Origin: Paenibacillus paeoniae | Lineage (GTDB): Bacteria > Bacillota > Bacilli > Paenibacillales > Paenibacillaceae | Assembly: GCF_003388735.1 (NCBI RefSeq) | Contig: NZ_QUBQ01000001.1 | Coordinates: forward strand, 992,001 to 1,056,000 | Direction of reading: 5' to 3' | Length of the DNA: 64,000 nucleotides | Shown: positions 29,201 to 37,403 of the stretch, in pieces | Position numbering within the stretch: position 1 is the stretch's first letter | How the letters are laid out: the number at the start of each line of letters is the position of its first letter | Program-made: the position numbers and the translations under genes | Notes under the pieces: generated by a model | What the model was told of the DNA's origin: nothing | What the model saw: the letters and a program-made list of their open reading frames with translations, nothing else | The model's database searches: none

Positions 29201-31529
29201 TATCGAGTTCTGCTTTAGTTTTTGTTGAGAAGGATTCATGATTCGTAAATGCATCAGCCAATTGGTTGAAAAATGAAGATAAGTTCAGGTCGCTGTCGGA
29301 TGTAAATTCGGCTTGGCCTACGAGTTTAAGATATTTGTTGTACTCTTCTGCATTTTGTAGGATCTTGAGTTTATGTTCATCGATTTCATTATCAATTTCG
29401 GACAATCTTGTTCGTAAATTCTCGAGACTGCCATCATTTATGACTTCATATAATCGTCTTACTTGATGGCTCTCTGAATAATTGCCCGATAGGATAGAGC
29501 CTTCCAGTCCACGCTGGCTATAAATACTTTCAAGTTCTTCTTTTAATGCTTTTAAATCATTTAAGGAATTTGGTCCGAATCCAAGTATATTTGTATCATC
29601 GCCGTATTGCTTAATGACGTTATAAGATTCTGCTCGAGCTAGCATTTCATTGTGTTGCTTGGCCAACTTATTTTTTTTGGTGTTGCTCTTCTCTATCTCT
29701 TCTGTCATCCCAGAGACAGAATCTTTCATTTTAAATACAGCATTTTTCTGTTGAAGTGCATAAAGCTCTCTTTGCGTTTTAATTAATTCGTCAATCGCTT
29801 CTTTACTCTTATAGACGATATTGCCATGTTCATCATAATGACTAATCACTTCAGGCATGATGGAACCAAGCTGTTTATAAGTGTTTTGCAATTCCTCTTG
29901 AGAGATCTTACTATCATGTAATTTTCGTTGCAACTCGTTGAGACTGACTATACTTTGGCTCGTCTCGTTCATATTCTGCTGTAATGATGCAAAGTAATCT
30001 TCGTGAGATTCCTTTGACTTGCTAAATAGCTTCATAAGGCCCTCAAGAGCAAAGCCAATTGCAACAAATACAGCGCCGACTACCGTTGCAGCTCCTAATG
30101 AACGAAGAGCCATCGTTGCACTTTTTGCCGTGATCCCTAATGCTTTTATGCCGTTGCCAAAAGTTATAACTGCAATAGTAGCTGTTCTGAAATTTGGGCT
30201 CAATAATGCGAGCACGGTTGCCACAGTACCTAAAACAGGAGGAAGTAAACCTACATTTCTGACAACCGAGCTAAATATGTTAGCCATTTCAGTTAACGCG
30301 GAAGTTATCATAATTAAAGAGTCACTTAAGACGGCATTGCCCATTGCAAGCGAAAATTCTTGCCAGGCGGCCTTCATTTGAATAATTCGTCCCTCATAGG
30401 ACTGCATATATGCTGTCTGTTCATTCATAGCGCTGCCTTCAGAATACATTGCTTTAGCTGCAGCTTCATGTGCAACATTGCGGTTGTCCATTAACGCGAG
30501 AAACTGTTTATGATGCTCTCGTCCTGCAAGCATAATAGAGGCATTCAGCTTTGCCCCATCATTTAATGCTCCGAATTTATGTGCTACCTCATCCAAGATT
30601 TGTGTGGAAGTCTTAAACAAACCATTGGATTGGGAAATGTTAATACCTAATTTCTTAAGTGTCTCAACCGCAGGTTCGACCGTGGTCAAACGGGAGTAAA
30701 TCGTATTCAGAGCATCGCCTGTGACATTGCCAGACTCCTTGGTCACTTGCATGATAGCGGTCGCATCCCCAAGCAGGTTTTCAAGTGAAACACCAAAGGC
30801 GTCTCCCGTGCTGGATGTAAGCTGCAGAGCTTGTGCAAGTTCATTGGATGCTACGGAAAAGCTGGAGTTAACGGCAACGAGCTTATCAACAATTCCTATG
30901 GATTTATCAGCTTCAATATTGAAAGTAGACATTGCGGTGGCAATGGTATCAATAGCTTCCTTGGTGTCTAACTTACTGACATTTTGGGCAACGGTTACGG
31001 AGTTTGCCAGGCTTAGCATTTGATCTTCGTTAAAGCCCTGCTGAGCGAGCTCGATCATCACCTGATTAACATCCGTAAGCGAACGGCCAAGCTCCTTTGC
31101 CAGCTCGGAGCTTTTGCGAAGCAGGTTGTCAAAGTTTGTTTCTTCATTCATGCTTCGCTTCAACTCGATGATCTGGTTATCGACTTCAACAATAGTTTGA
31201 ATGGCTGCTTTCATTCCATCTATTAACGGACCTAGCAGAAAGCGTGCAGTTTCAAACCAGGCAGGAATATGCTGGATGCCTTTATTAATGCTGCTCAACG
31301 CTTTTTTCTTCGTTTCCGTTGCAGGCGCATCTTTTTCAACAGCTTGATTAGCTGTAGGGTTCATAAAGTTCTTTAATTGATCCAGTTGATTTTGGTTAAC
31401 ATCAAGTTTAACTCGAATGGCTTTAAGTAAGGGATTTCTTTCAATGGCTCTAATACTTCTATTAATATTTTGCACGGATACATCGCGGTTTAAATCAGCA
31501 GGCAACTTAATTCGATTTGATTCTGACAT
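26265..31529 (-). CDS. Tail tape measure protein
   Basis: The 1754-residue product is the longest in the window. The PhageMin_Tail-type domain is at about 115-380 (ELAQQGFNEDQMLSLANS, GDATAIMQVTKESGN, NTIYSRLTTVEPAVETLKKLGI). Hydrophobic segments lie at about 425-500. Long coiled coils run from about 880 to 1600. The typical C-terminus is present (YHQGGEVG...LKKGEVVLHNP...IENISVVLQG). No lysozyme or M23 peptidase domain was seen, in contrast to SPbeta YomI. At about 0.15 nm per residue a tail near 260 nm is expected. The start ATG is preceded by GAGGTG. A hairpin precedes the gene. Confidence 0.93.
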   Translation of the reverse strand: MSESNRIKLPADLNRDVSVQNINRSIRAIERNPLLKAIRVKLDVNQNQLDQLKNFMNPTANQAVEKDAPATETKKKALSSINKGIQHIPAWFETARFLLGPLIDGMKAAIQTIVEVDNQIIELKRSMNEETNFDNLLRKSSELAKELGRSLTDVNQVMIELAQQGFNEDQMLSLANSVTVAQNVSKLDTKEAIDTIATAMSTFNIEADKSIGIVDKLVAVNSSFSVASNELAQALQLTSSTGDAFGVSLENLLGDATAIMQVTKESGNVTGDALNTIYSRLTTVEPAVETLKKLGINISQSNGLFKTSTQILDEVAHKFGALNDGAKLNASIMLAGREHHKQFLALMDNRNVAHEAAAKAMYSEGSAMNEQTAYMQSYEGRIIQMKAAWQEFSLAMGNAVLSDSLIMITSALTEMANIFSSVVRNVGLLPPVLGTVATVLALLSPNFRTATIAVITFGNGIKALGITAKSATMALRSLGAATVVGAVFVAIGFALEGLMKLFSKSKESHEDYFASLQQNMNETSQSIVSLNELQRKLHDSKISQEELQNTYKQLGSIMPEVISHYDEHGNIVYKSKEAIDELIKTQRELYALQQKNAVFKMKDSVSGMTEEIEKSNTKKNKLAKQHNEMLARAESYNVIKQYGDDTNILGFGPNSLNDLKALKEELESIYSQRGLEGSILSGNYSESHQVRRLYEVINDGSLENLRTRLSEIDNEIDEHKLKILQNAEEYNKYLKLVGQAEFTSDSDLNLSSFFNQLADAFTNHESFSTKTKAELDTFSDSYQSTISSVAAYIKDNQIDISQVLQTGNMDELKNAFPLLAEQFGVLSTSIQKSASTSKTLFPIYDELGNHIGNVSSKSDAAAKGIRILDTQLDSATGAVKYVGKMVDSKEAMEDHNRKLQETVNSISKLETAYNTLQSGQELSLSSTLSLIEEFPELLSYVDEHTGALKLEGNVIEEIANQRRKARLEEIKDRLEDLKSTHSELETKRQMYLQFYQAMAGRLPGNLLLAIQEKMFSKEENEKYDDYQNKVALLNGQISALSKEIVFKSPSGKGGGSSSTSSAISDDPKSKDITEAKINSINNLALTQQKVNELLEQSISKEEAYSNQIQKTSKLISGKTEEMKLLQEANKELLNEQKLLDKKNTYSTPISDWYDQNGNASEDFIELYNKLTSGKAQDSLQELFDKYKKYDDAIKSNKSSIADLTKENANLLASLDELKLAYTQNYLNNRNAEVDSYNQKLKKSRQVQSTYEENSPLWIKEQEKQIKLLNEKKQALHEENNWIRARLEANKSAQNSEKLTADQLELLNKQLEANSDAWYDTVNAITSATKSMDNFREKSADKILADYKKMQEQQRDIELAVIDERMKNEDKRHKSAMDGYKKERDALKEIVDAQLKDMNRSNASDDYDREINKLLEEESQIQKKINEISHNNSYEDKAKRKALEEQLTNIQEQIEDKQRERGRTLQKEALDDLLEDREKHIDNLEQIEDTHHQNTKDALTDEKENRQIHWKALLEDERSFYNLKQQLLSNDALVVESALSRIRGEYDLFFSYLRSQSEFLGDMFGTIASNTELDYANLKQMPSPPAANQKSQKEKAWEEYLSNKKKAEAIKNTSDPEFQRLKAINTELRKRWGFQDGSYEQLKNIKNYHQGGEVGVEGTTTQNWWENTLRSNEELAVLKKGEVVLHNPLSFIKDIPIRLMNTVTGLASKTQEAAASSGTIIENISVVLQGTVQDGSNFSDLFVDGLNRKGIRIGR

Positions 31530-31554
31530 ATTTGATTACACCTCTTTCGTGGCT

Positions 31555-31596
31555 CAAAAAAGTGGAGCAGTCAAATATGAATGATTCCTCTCCACT
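31555..31596 (-). terminator. Hairpin upstream of the tape measure gene
   Basis: Stem AGTGGAG/CTCCACT (31561-31567 with 31590-31596) has a 22-base loop and is followed on the minus strand by TTTTTT. The long loop makes it weak. It could lower tape-measure expression relative to the tube gene. Confidence 0.5.
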
Positions 31597-31617
31597 AAAT
31601 CATTTTTGAAATGGTAT

Positions 31618-32070
31618 TTAATTAGACTTGTTTGAACACTCTGCTTCCAGCAACTCCTCAAATTTGCTGCAGAGAGATTCGTAAAGAAACTGATCCTGGC
31701 CTCCAAAAGATAAGCCGCAATGAAGAATAGATTCAGTGACGCTCTGAATCATTTTTTGATTATGTTCATTGATATCAATAATAAATTCTTCCTCCAAGAG
31801 GGGGATAAGGGCCAATTTAAATTTGTCCATATCCTTAATGTCATAACGGTTATGTGAACCGTCTTCGATCAAGAGAGGCTCGCCGTTTTCATCCAAATGT
31901 GCATGTTCTTTTACGAGTTCAAGATACTCTTCTTTATATTGTTGGAATCGATCCGTTAACAGTTTTATAAATCGGGTTTTCATACGGGAATGATAATCGA
32001 TTAATTTGAGCTCATACAGAAATAGAAGGGCATACTCTAGTTCGTGAATAAAAAACTTAATTTTTTTCAT
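31618..32070 (-). CDS. Probable tail assembly chaperone 2
   Basis: ATG 32070 with GGAG seven bases upstream gives 150 residues, acidic and helical, with no recognised motif. Its place just before the tape measure gene, directly after another small acidic protein, is that of gpGT/TAC-type chaperones. It is in the +1 frame relative to its upstream neighbour and has its own ribosome binding site ten bases after that gene's stop, so coupled reinitiation is more likely than frameshifting. Confidence 0.6.
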   Translation of the reverse strand: MKKIKFFIHELEYALLFLYELKLIDYHSRMKTRFIKLLTDRFQQYKEEYLELVKEHAHLDENGEPLLIEDGSHNRYDIKDMDKFKLALIPLLEEEFIIDINEHNQKMIQSVTESILHCGLSFGGQDQFLYESLCSKFEELLEAECSNKSN

Positions 32071-32080
32071 AGTGGAGCTC

Positions 32081-32620
32081 CTATTTTGATTTATTAAGAT
32101 CTGGGTCTGATTTAAAGAATACATTCATAATTTCTTCTTTGTTTTCAATATTCAAGCTTTTGACGCTTTCAATAAACTGGGCACGAACTTCTTCATTCGA
32201 TGCGGCCAGTTCCTGAATAGCTTCAAGTTTCTTGAATATACGCTGATAGAAATTTTGAATATCATCAGAATCAAAAGCTTGGAAGATCTGTTCAGCATAC
32301 TTGCTTTTAAGAATCAATTCGAAGAGTTGGATTTTGTCTTCGTACGAATAGTCTTGAGAATCGGCAAGCGTTGTAAACCATAACAGAATATGAAGATTGA
32401 TATAGTCAATCATTTTTCTTTCTTTCATAGGGTGGTGCTTGCTATATTCTGCAATAAAGCTACTGTAATCTTCCAAGGCATCATCTATACGAACATTTGA
32501 AAAGTGTGTATATATTTCAGTGTAGAAGCCATTATCTAATGATACTTTTTTAAGTACATCATATTCTTTTGCTTCTTGGACCAATTGAACAACGGACATT
32601 TTTTTAGGTTTTCGTTTCAA
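32081..32620 (-). CDS. Probable tail assembly chaperone 1
   Basis: TTG 32620 with AGGAG eleven bases upstream gives about 179 residues, helical (VQLVQEAKEYDVLKK..., LFELILKSKYAEQIFQAF, FYQRIFKKLEAIQELA). The family was not recognised, but position between tube and tape measure is diagnostic of the G-type chaperone. A longer upstream frame to 32671 would run into the terminator-like hairpin, so I reject it. Confidence 0.6.
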   Translation of the reverse strand: MKRKPKKMSVVQLVQEAKEYDVLKKVSLDNGFYTEIYTHFSNVRIDDALEDYSSFIAEYSKHHPMKERKMIDYINLHILLWFTTLADSQDYSYEDKIQLFELILKSKYAEQIFQAFDSDDIQNFYQRIFKKLEAIQELAASNEEVRAQFIESVKSLNIENKEEIMNVFFKSDPDLNKSK

Positions 32621-32639
32621 TTGAATATCAACTCCTGGA

Positions 32640-32681
32640 AAGTAAAGAAGACAGCAGGGAAGGGAATCCACTGCTGCCTTC
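32640..32681 (-). terminator. Terminator-like hairpin after the tail tube gene
   Basis: An 11-bp stem GAAGGCAGCAG/CTGCTGTCTTC (one G-U pair) with a 13-base loop is followed on the minus strand by TTTACTTT. It lies 36 bases after the tube gene stop, so partial termination would give more tube than downstream products. Confidence 0.7.
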
Positions 32682-32716
32682 TTCAGAATAGGGTGCTTTA
32701 AACGAGTGTATCGTTC

Positions 32717-33469
32717 TTAAAGGAGGGTGTAGACAGCAAGATTTTGATCGGCATCCGGGAATAGGTCGAATACGATCTCCAGATTCGTAACGTTGCCAGA
32801 ATCCATTGTAATCGTGAAGTTGGAAACTGGGCGTGCATTTGGATAAAACATTTGTACAAACTCGTCCTCTCCGCCATCTTTTGGACGGATGAACGTATCG
32901 CCAATAATTTCGAAGGCTTCAGGATGTTTATTCGCCTTAATTTCCAGTGTCTTCGCAGTGACTGCCGTTTCTGCTTGATAGTAAACAACAAACACAGCGT
33001 TTTCAGGAGCTGTTGCAGCATTCAGCGTAATTTTTTGTCCTGTCAGGGAATACTCATTCTCATTTTGAGTAGGATCGCCTACAAGCTGCTCCTCAGCGTG
33101 AGTGACCTTATCATCCAACAGTTGGAAGATAGAGACAGAGCCGGCTTTTGGCGTCGAAGGCAGTGTAATGCTGTTAGCAGCATCAGCAGTAAGTTCTTTA
33201 CGGACGAACATATCTGTTTTGCCTTTGCTCCAATCTGCACCTGCAAGCATCGCCAACCATTTGAGGTCAAATACTTCCAACGAAACTGTAAGTTTGCCTT
33301 GCTTGTTATTATCCCACCGAATAGCGCGGGAGCCTTTTACATTGGCATATACCTGATCGCTGGTCCATTCATTTGTCGTTACATTTGCGTAAGGGGTATA
33401 GAGGAAAATACCTTTATCGGACTTCTTGCGGATTGTTAGGTTAGCTGCGTCTTTAATACCATAGTTCAT
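32717..33469 (-). CDS. Major tail tube protein
   Basis: The 250-residue beta-rich product has VKGSRAIRWDNNKQGKLTVSLEVFDLKWLAMLAGADW, then FIRPKDGGEDEFVQMFYPNARPVSNFTITMDSGNVTNLEIVFDL. This is the typical pattern of siphophage/SPbeta-like tube subunits. It polymerises as rings around the tape measure. AAAGGAG precedes the ATG. No sheath gene is found anywhere near it, which argues for a flexible non-contractile tail. Confidence 0.82.
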   Translation of the reverse strand: MNYGIKDAANLTIRKKSDKGIFLYTPYANVTTNEWTSDQVYANVKGSRAIRWDNNKQGKLTVSLEVFDLKWLAMLAGADWSKGKTDMFVRKELTADAANSITLPSTPKAGSVSIFQLLDDKVTHAEEQLVGDPTQNENEYSLTGQKITLNAATAPENAVFVVYYQAETAVTAKTLEIKANKHPEAFEIIGDTFIRPKDGGEDEFVQMFYPNARPVSNFTITMDSGNVTNLEIVFDLFPDADQNLAVYTLL

Positions 33470-33485
33470 AGTTTTGAATCTCCTT

Positions 33486-34217
33486 TTAGGTTAATTTAAT
33501 TTTATTGGCCCAATGGGTGAGATCGATTTTTTTCGTATCTGCACCTACCAGGGCTTGTTTAAAGTTGATAAAAAAAGAATCAATCTCCAAAATAGTTTTA
33601 TAACTATTCAGTAATTGATTCAATGTCATGTTTTTAATGGATTCATAAGGAATAAAGGACCTGCTGCCATGCATGACGGTATTGATGACTGTAGCCATAT
33701 TTAATTCGTCTTTTGTTGAGCGTCGAGATCGGCCTTCCATAATTTTGTGATAAATATCTTTATGACGGTCCGATTTGAACTCGGGCGGCGGCTCGACTTT
33801 GATTTTTTCCATGTTCGTTATTTCAAGTATGGAACGGGTTACTTCATCAAAGTTGTTGCGATCAATCATTCCTTGCTGTCCAATTCTGATGCTAAATGAT
33901 TCCATTAAACATTTCACGTCTTCATTGAAGAAAAATTGTAGAGATTCGACCAATAGTTCCAAATAGGTAAGCTTACGAGAACCGAGGGTTACGGTAAGAG
34001 TAGGAATGAAAAATAAATCAAATAAAGAGATATTGTCCTTGTGCTCTGGTTGAATATCGAAAATATCCAAGGAGAGTCTGAAAGGATAAAGATATGTAGT
34101 GTATTTTTCTTCTCCTAATTTTACGTAGTCCCGAACGGTCGGAAATTTTAGAACGCCAACTTGATTGATGCTTACGCTGTCCTCAAATACTTTTACAAGA
34201 CTGCTGTATTGGTTCAT
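33486..34217 (-). CDS. Unknown tail-module protein upstream of the tube gene
   Basis: The 243-residue soluble, largely helical product was not recognised (TYLYPFRLSLDIFDIQ; LELLVESLQFFFNEDVKCLMESF; PPPEFKSDRHKDIYHKIMEGR). Its ATG overlaps the stop of a 38-codon gene (ATGA), so it is translationally coupled. In phage tail modules this place holds tail completion or connector proteins. In a particle without head it might cap the proximal end of the tube; this is inference. Confidence 0.6.
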   Translation of the reverse strand: MNQYSSLVKVFEDSVSINQVGVLKFPTVRDYVKLGEEKYTTYLYPFRLSLDIFDIQPEHKDNISLFDLFFIPTLTVTLGSRKLTYLELLVESLQFFFNEDVKCLMESFSIRIGQQGMIDRNNFDEVTRSILEITNMEKIKVEPPPEFKSDRHKDIYHKIMEGRSRRSTKDELNMATVINTVMHGSRSFIPYESIKNMTLNQLLNSYKTILEIDSFFINFKQALVGADTKKIDLTHWANKIKLT

Positions 34218-34330
34218 AAACGATTGTCGGGGTAGGGCTTGGTTAGTTTAGCGGACAGTTTGCCAAAACCAACAATACCTTTTGCTGCAAGTGTGTTCCT
34301 AATCCTGGTGGACACTTTGTCGATTTTCAT
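34214..34330 (-). CDS. 38-residue basic protein, first gene of the late tail operon
   Basis: ATG 34330 is preceded by a perfect AAGGAGGT five bases upstream. The peptide MKIDKVSTRIRNTLAAKGIV continues with GFGKLSAKLTKPYPDNRL and is strongly basic. Its TGA overlaps the ATG of the next gene. The coupling and ribosome binding site show it is real. The 118-bp AT-rich gap upstream (34331-34448) contains no clear sigma-A -35/-10 pair. It holds an inverted repeat TTAAAAATA...TATTTTTAA on the minus strand and probably the late promoter. Confidence 0.7.
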   Translation of the reverse strand: MKIDKVSTRIRNTLAAKGIVGFGKLSAKLTKPYPDNRL

Positions 34331-34448
34331 CTGAAACCTCCTTCATTCGGTAATGTGATTAGAGCTAGGGAATACACCTCTATCATATGGCGACACTTTA
34401 AAAATAAAGAAAACCTTATATTATCAATGATTTTCGTATTTTTAATTC

Positions 34449-37016
34449 TTAATAGTGTGGAGTTTTTGGGCGGAATGCATGGAGAAACATTTCTTTATGG
34501 GTATTATATAGTACATTCATAAGCTTGGTCGTGATTTTTACTCTTTGTTCATCTCGGATCACTTTTTCTAATAATGAAAACATCGTATTAGGATTGATTT
34601 TTAGCCTGCCTACATAGAATTGATAATAGCGAATAATGTCTTCGATTATTCGATCTCGCTCATCTGAAGGGATGGAGCTTGCAAAGGCTTGATTGATAGT
34701 CAGACACATGGTCTCTATGTATTCAAATATTTTAGCAAGCTGTTTTCTATCGGCTTTTTTTAGCTCCTTATGAAGCAGTAACTGATTAAAGTCTATATTT
34801 TTTCGGTAGTCGGCTATTTTTAATTGGTTCATTTCGTTATACAAGTAATCCATTGGACAGTCATAGGCTGCGGTTTGAATAGTCTCATTCTGAGATACGT
34901 ATTTCCAAAACAGCGGTTTTTCTTTCATTAATTCTTGTGCTTCACTTATATACTTAATTTCTTGACTGATATTAATATTGAACATCTTCTTCGCTAAATC
35001 GATACAGATACCTGATAAGACAGTCACTACATCAATTTTTTTTAGAAGGTTTTTTAGTTCTTTTTGGGTGTGTCCTTTATTTAGGAGATGCCAGTAGGTA
35101 GACATACAAAGCTGACCTATATTGACGGTACGACCAATGTAACGCTGGCTTTTGGACAACTCATTGTCAATGATGGCCATATCATAATTCGTCATCTGAT
35201 ATTTTATTTTGCTGCTTGTTACATGATTGACGCAGACCTTATACTTTCCGAATACACGCTTGCTCAACGATAACATCTGGTCATTATCAATTAATAATAC
35301 TGTATCTGAATCATAATCACAGCCAGATAAGATATCTTGAAGCGGGAATTGAATGGCATTGACACATACGATGTTTGGGCTTAGATTAAAATATTTCTCA
35401 ATCTCAAAATTAGGTGTATTTTTTACAACTAGAACGTTACTCGGGCTTGTATGAGGGTTGCGGAATGCCGTTAATTCTTTAAAATCAAATAACTTTGTGT
35501 AAACTTCATTTTGTTTTAATGATTGACTTTCTATATTAGATTCGAATCGTCCAATACTGTGTAACAGAAACTCAATTGGATTGCCGAGCAGCACACAATA
35601 GTCGCCTCGCAAACGGATTTTTCCATTTTTCACATGAGTGACATGACTATTGATAACATCTTTTCTAAAATTCCTAAAAATCTTGGTGTTTACAATATCA
35701 CTATTATGTTTATATAAATCTGCGAACATAGCATGGCTATTCACTTTATTTGAATGGTTGCTTATATAATCAATGAAATACGAATCGTCGTTTTTGAGAC
35801 GCGTTATAATCTGTTTCTCATAATGACACAAGTGGTTCATGTCAGATTGTGAAAGGGGGAGTGAGTTGAGCATTTGATAGCTAGTCTGTTGCAAAATAAA
35901 GCCTGTATCATCGTGTCCTTGTTTTGATGGTTTTTCGTTCTTGCAAATTCCGAAGATGCAGTTGTCAGCGTATATGACTTTTTTCCAGTGCGTCCACATT
36001 TCTTTCTCCGTACCAAGCAATGAACTGAATTTCAAAGCTTTCAGACTGCTAGGCGTAACAATGAAATGAACATCTTTCGCGCGCAACTTTACCCCCTCAA
36101 ACATGCTTGGAATCTCCCAGTCATCGTAGTTGATATCTGAAGGACAATGTTCTTTTAGAAATAATTGAACGTTGCAGTTAAACGCAGCGCTTTTAAACAT
36201 ATGGTTGCGAAGTAGAAGCATGCTCTTGTTATCGTCAAAGTAAGAGCTGTCCAATAATGACTCGCCATCAAACAGACTATTCGTAATCCAAGTATCTTCT
36301 TCAAAACTATTTAAAAAACCATTTTTGCTTGATCGAATTACATTTGATTGTTGTAGAAACTTACTTTCAACGTCGTTTACAATTAATATGTTTTTTGGGT
36401 CTATTCTGATCGTTCTCTCGATTGCTGATCCCACTAAACTTTCATATGCAAGTAGAGAGGGGTAATCCATTTGTTTGTCTATTATAAAATTCAATCCTAA
36501 ACGGCCCCAGTTCATCATGGAGTCATATAACTTCTCCTTAATGAATAAACATTGACCTATTCGTGATTTGGAGCTGGAGCGTTTATACACTTTATAGCGG
36601 ATACCATTTAAAATAAAGCCATCTGTATATAATTTCACTCGTAGTTGTTCACTCGATATTTCGTCCCATTTAGGGAGTACGGATTCTAATTCAATCGTTT
36701 TAATAAATTCTTTTAACTTGTTTTTGTACTCCTCATCAAGCTCAGTAAGCAGCTTGTTTGAAATTTTTTTTATAATTGACTTTCCTGATGCCACTTTAAC
36801 ATTAAATTTTACATTAATAATGTCTGAAGAAAGCCATTTGTCATTTTCTTTTTTTACTTTGTATTTTAATCCTGTTTTGATTAACTGTTTAAGCTCCAGA
36901 CTAGGAGGTAGCATGCCGATATATTTGAGCTCTAGTTTCCTGTCTCTAAACATGTGATTAAATATATCGGCTCCTTCTATTGATGGTATGTACACGGAAT
37001 TCATTAGTTCTTTCAA
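34449..37016 (-). CDS. YonO-like single-subunit (two-barrel) DNA-dependent RNA polymerase
   Basis: The 855-residue product is close in size to SPbeta YonO (about 900). The key evidence is the sequence R-NP-H-.-SP-..VLVV (near nt 35450) followed about 45 residues later by SGCDYDSDTVLLIDND. The DYDSD residues (567-571, nt about 35304-35318) fit the DxDxD metal-binding motif of the double-psi beta-barrel polymerases, cellular beta-prime (NADFDGD) and eukaryotic RdRP/YonO (SGxDLDGD). The usual Gly is Ser. The rest, as in YonO, has little similarity to cellular RNA polymerase. YonO is known to transcribe SPbeta late genes processively without sigma. Here the gene lies immediately upstream of the 22-kb tail operon in the same orientation. 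I chose TTG 37016, eight bases after GGAG; GTG 37025 is an alternative too close to the ribosome binding site. Confidence 0.85.
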   Translation of the reverse strand: MKELMNSVYIPSIEGADIFNHMFRDRKLELKYIGMLPPSLELKQLIKTGLKYKVKKENDKWLSSDIINVKFNVKVASGKSIIKKISNKLLTELDEEYKNKLKEFIKTIELESVLPKWDEISSEQLRVKLYTDGFILNGIRYKVYKRSSSKSRIGQCLFIKEKLYDSMMNWGRLGLNFIIDKQMDYPSLLAYESLVGSAIERTIRIDPKNILIVNDVESKFLQQSNVIRSSKNGFLNSFEEDTWITNSLFDGESLLDSSYFDDNKSMLLLRNHMFKSAAFNCNVQLFLKEHCPSDINYDDWEIPSMFEGVKLRAKDVHFIVTPSSLKALKFSSLLGTEKEMWTHWKKVIYADNCIFGICKNEKPSKQGHDDTGFILQQTSYQMLNSLPLSQSDMNHLCHYEKQIITRLKNDDSYFIDYISNHSNKVNSHAMFADLYKHNSDIVNTKIFRNFRKDVINSHVTHVKNGKIRLRGDYCVLLGNPIEFLLHSIGRFESNIESQSLKQNEVYTKLFDFKELTAFRNPHTSPSNVLVVKNTPNFEIEKYFNLSPNIVCVNAIQFPLQDILSGCDYDSDTVLLIDNDQMLSLSKRVFGKYKVCVNHVTSSKIKYQMTNYDMAIIDNELSKSQRYIGRTVNIGQLCMSTYWHLLNKGHTQKELKNLLKKIDVVTVLSGICIDLAKKMFNINISQEIKYISEAQELMKEKPLFWKYVSQNETIQTAAYDCPMDYLYNEMNQLKIADYRKNIDFNQLLLHKELKKADRKQLAKIFEYIETMCLTINQAFASSIPSDERDRIIEDIIRYYQFYVGRLKINPNTMFSLLEKVIRDEQRVKITTKLMNVLYNTHKEMFLHAFRPKTPHY

Positions 37017-37047
37017 ATTGCTCACTCCAGTCTGTATGTGTTAGTTG

Positions 37048-37233
37048 TTAGTATGCATGATCGTCAGACTCATACTGTTTCTTTTGCGAGTTGTACACAA
37101 GTCTCCAGTAATCGTGTAACTTTATAATTTCTAAAGTGTCTTCATCAAAGCTTTCCCCATATCCTAAAAATCCGTCATAATATAAATCTTGATAACTAAG
37201 TTTCGATAGGCCGGTTTTGATATAAATTTTCAT
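37048..37233 (-). CDS. 61-residue acidic protein upstream of the RNA polymerase
   Basis: The small acidic protein (MKIYIKTGLSKLSYQDLYYD..., ending KKQYESDDHAY) starts with AAAGGAG upstream and ends 31 bases before the polymerase gene, so the two are probably cotranscribed. Not recognised. A role as polymerase cofactor or early regulator is speculation based on linkage. Confidence 0.65.
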   Translation of the reverse strand: MKIYIKTGLSKLSYQDLYYDGFLGYGESFDEDTLEIIKLHDYWRLVYNSQKKQYESDDHAY

Positions 37234-37332
37234 ATGGATTCTCCTTTAAGTAATCGAACATAGTAGTGGTTCACCCCTTGAGATAAATATGGTCTAAATT
37301 AAGAATGAAGAATGTTATTATTTTACGATGAC

Positions 37333-37362
37333 AATCTATCATTTTTCAGAAATAAAAGTCAA
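37333..37362 (-). promoter_or_regulatory. Predicted sigma-A promoter for the polymerase operon
   Basis: On the minus strand TTGACT (37362-37357), 18-bp spacer, and TAGATT (37338-37333) preceded by an extended TG. It lies about 100 bases before the 61-residue gene and after the terminator of the SOS-controlled gene, so host RNA polymerase could start the early transcript here. Confidence 0.5.
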
Positions 37363-37370
37363 TTGAGTTT

Positions 37371-37396
37371 AAAGAGGAGGGACAGTGAATGTCCCT
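37371..37396 (-). terminator. Terminator of the SOS-controlled small gene
   Basis: Stem AGGGACA/TGTCCCT (37378-37384 with 37390-37396) with a five-base loop is followed on the minus strand by CCTCTTT, just after the 76-residue gene. Confidence 0.65.
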
Positions 37397-37403
37397 TAAG
37401 TTA

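Noticed and set aside
32070-32124. Programmed frameshift joining the two chaperone-like genes
   Set aside because: The second frame is +1 relative to the first, no canonical slippery heptamer lies in phase at TTCTTTAAA, and the second gene has its own AGGAG-ATG ten bases after the first stop.
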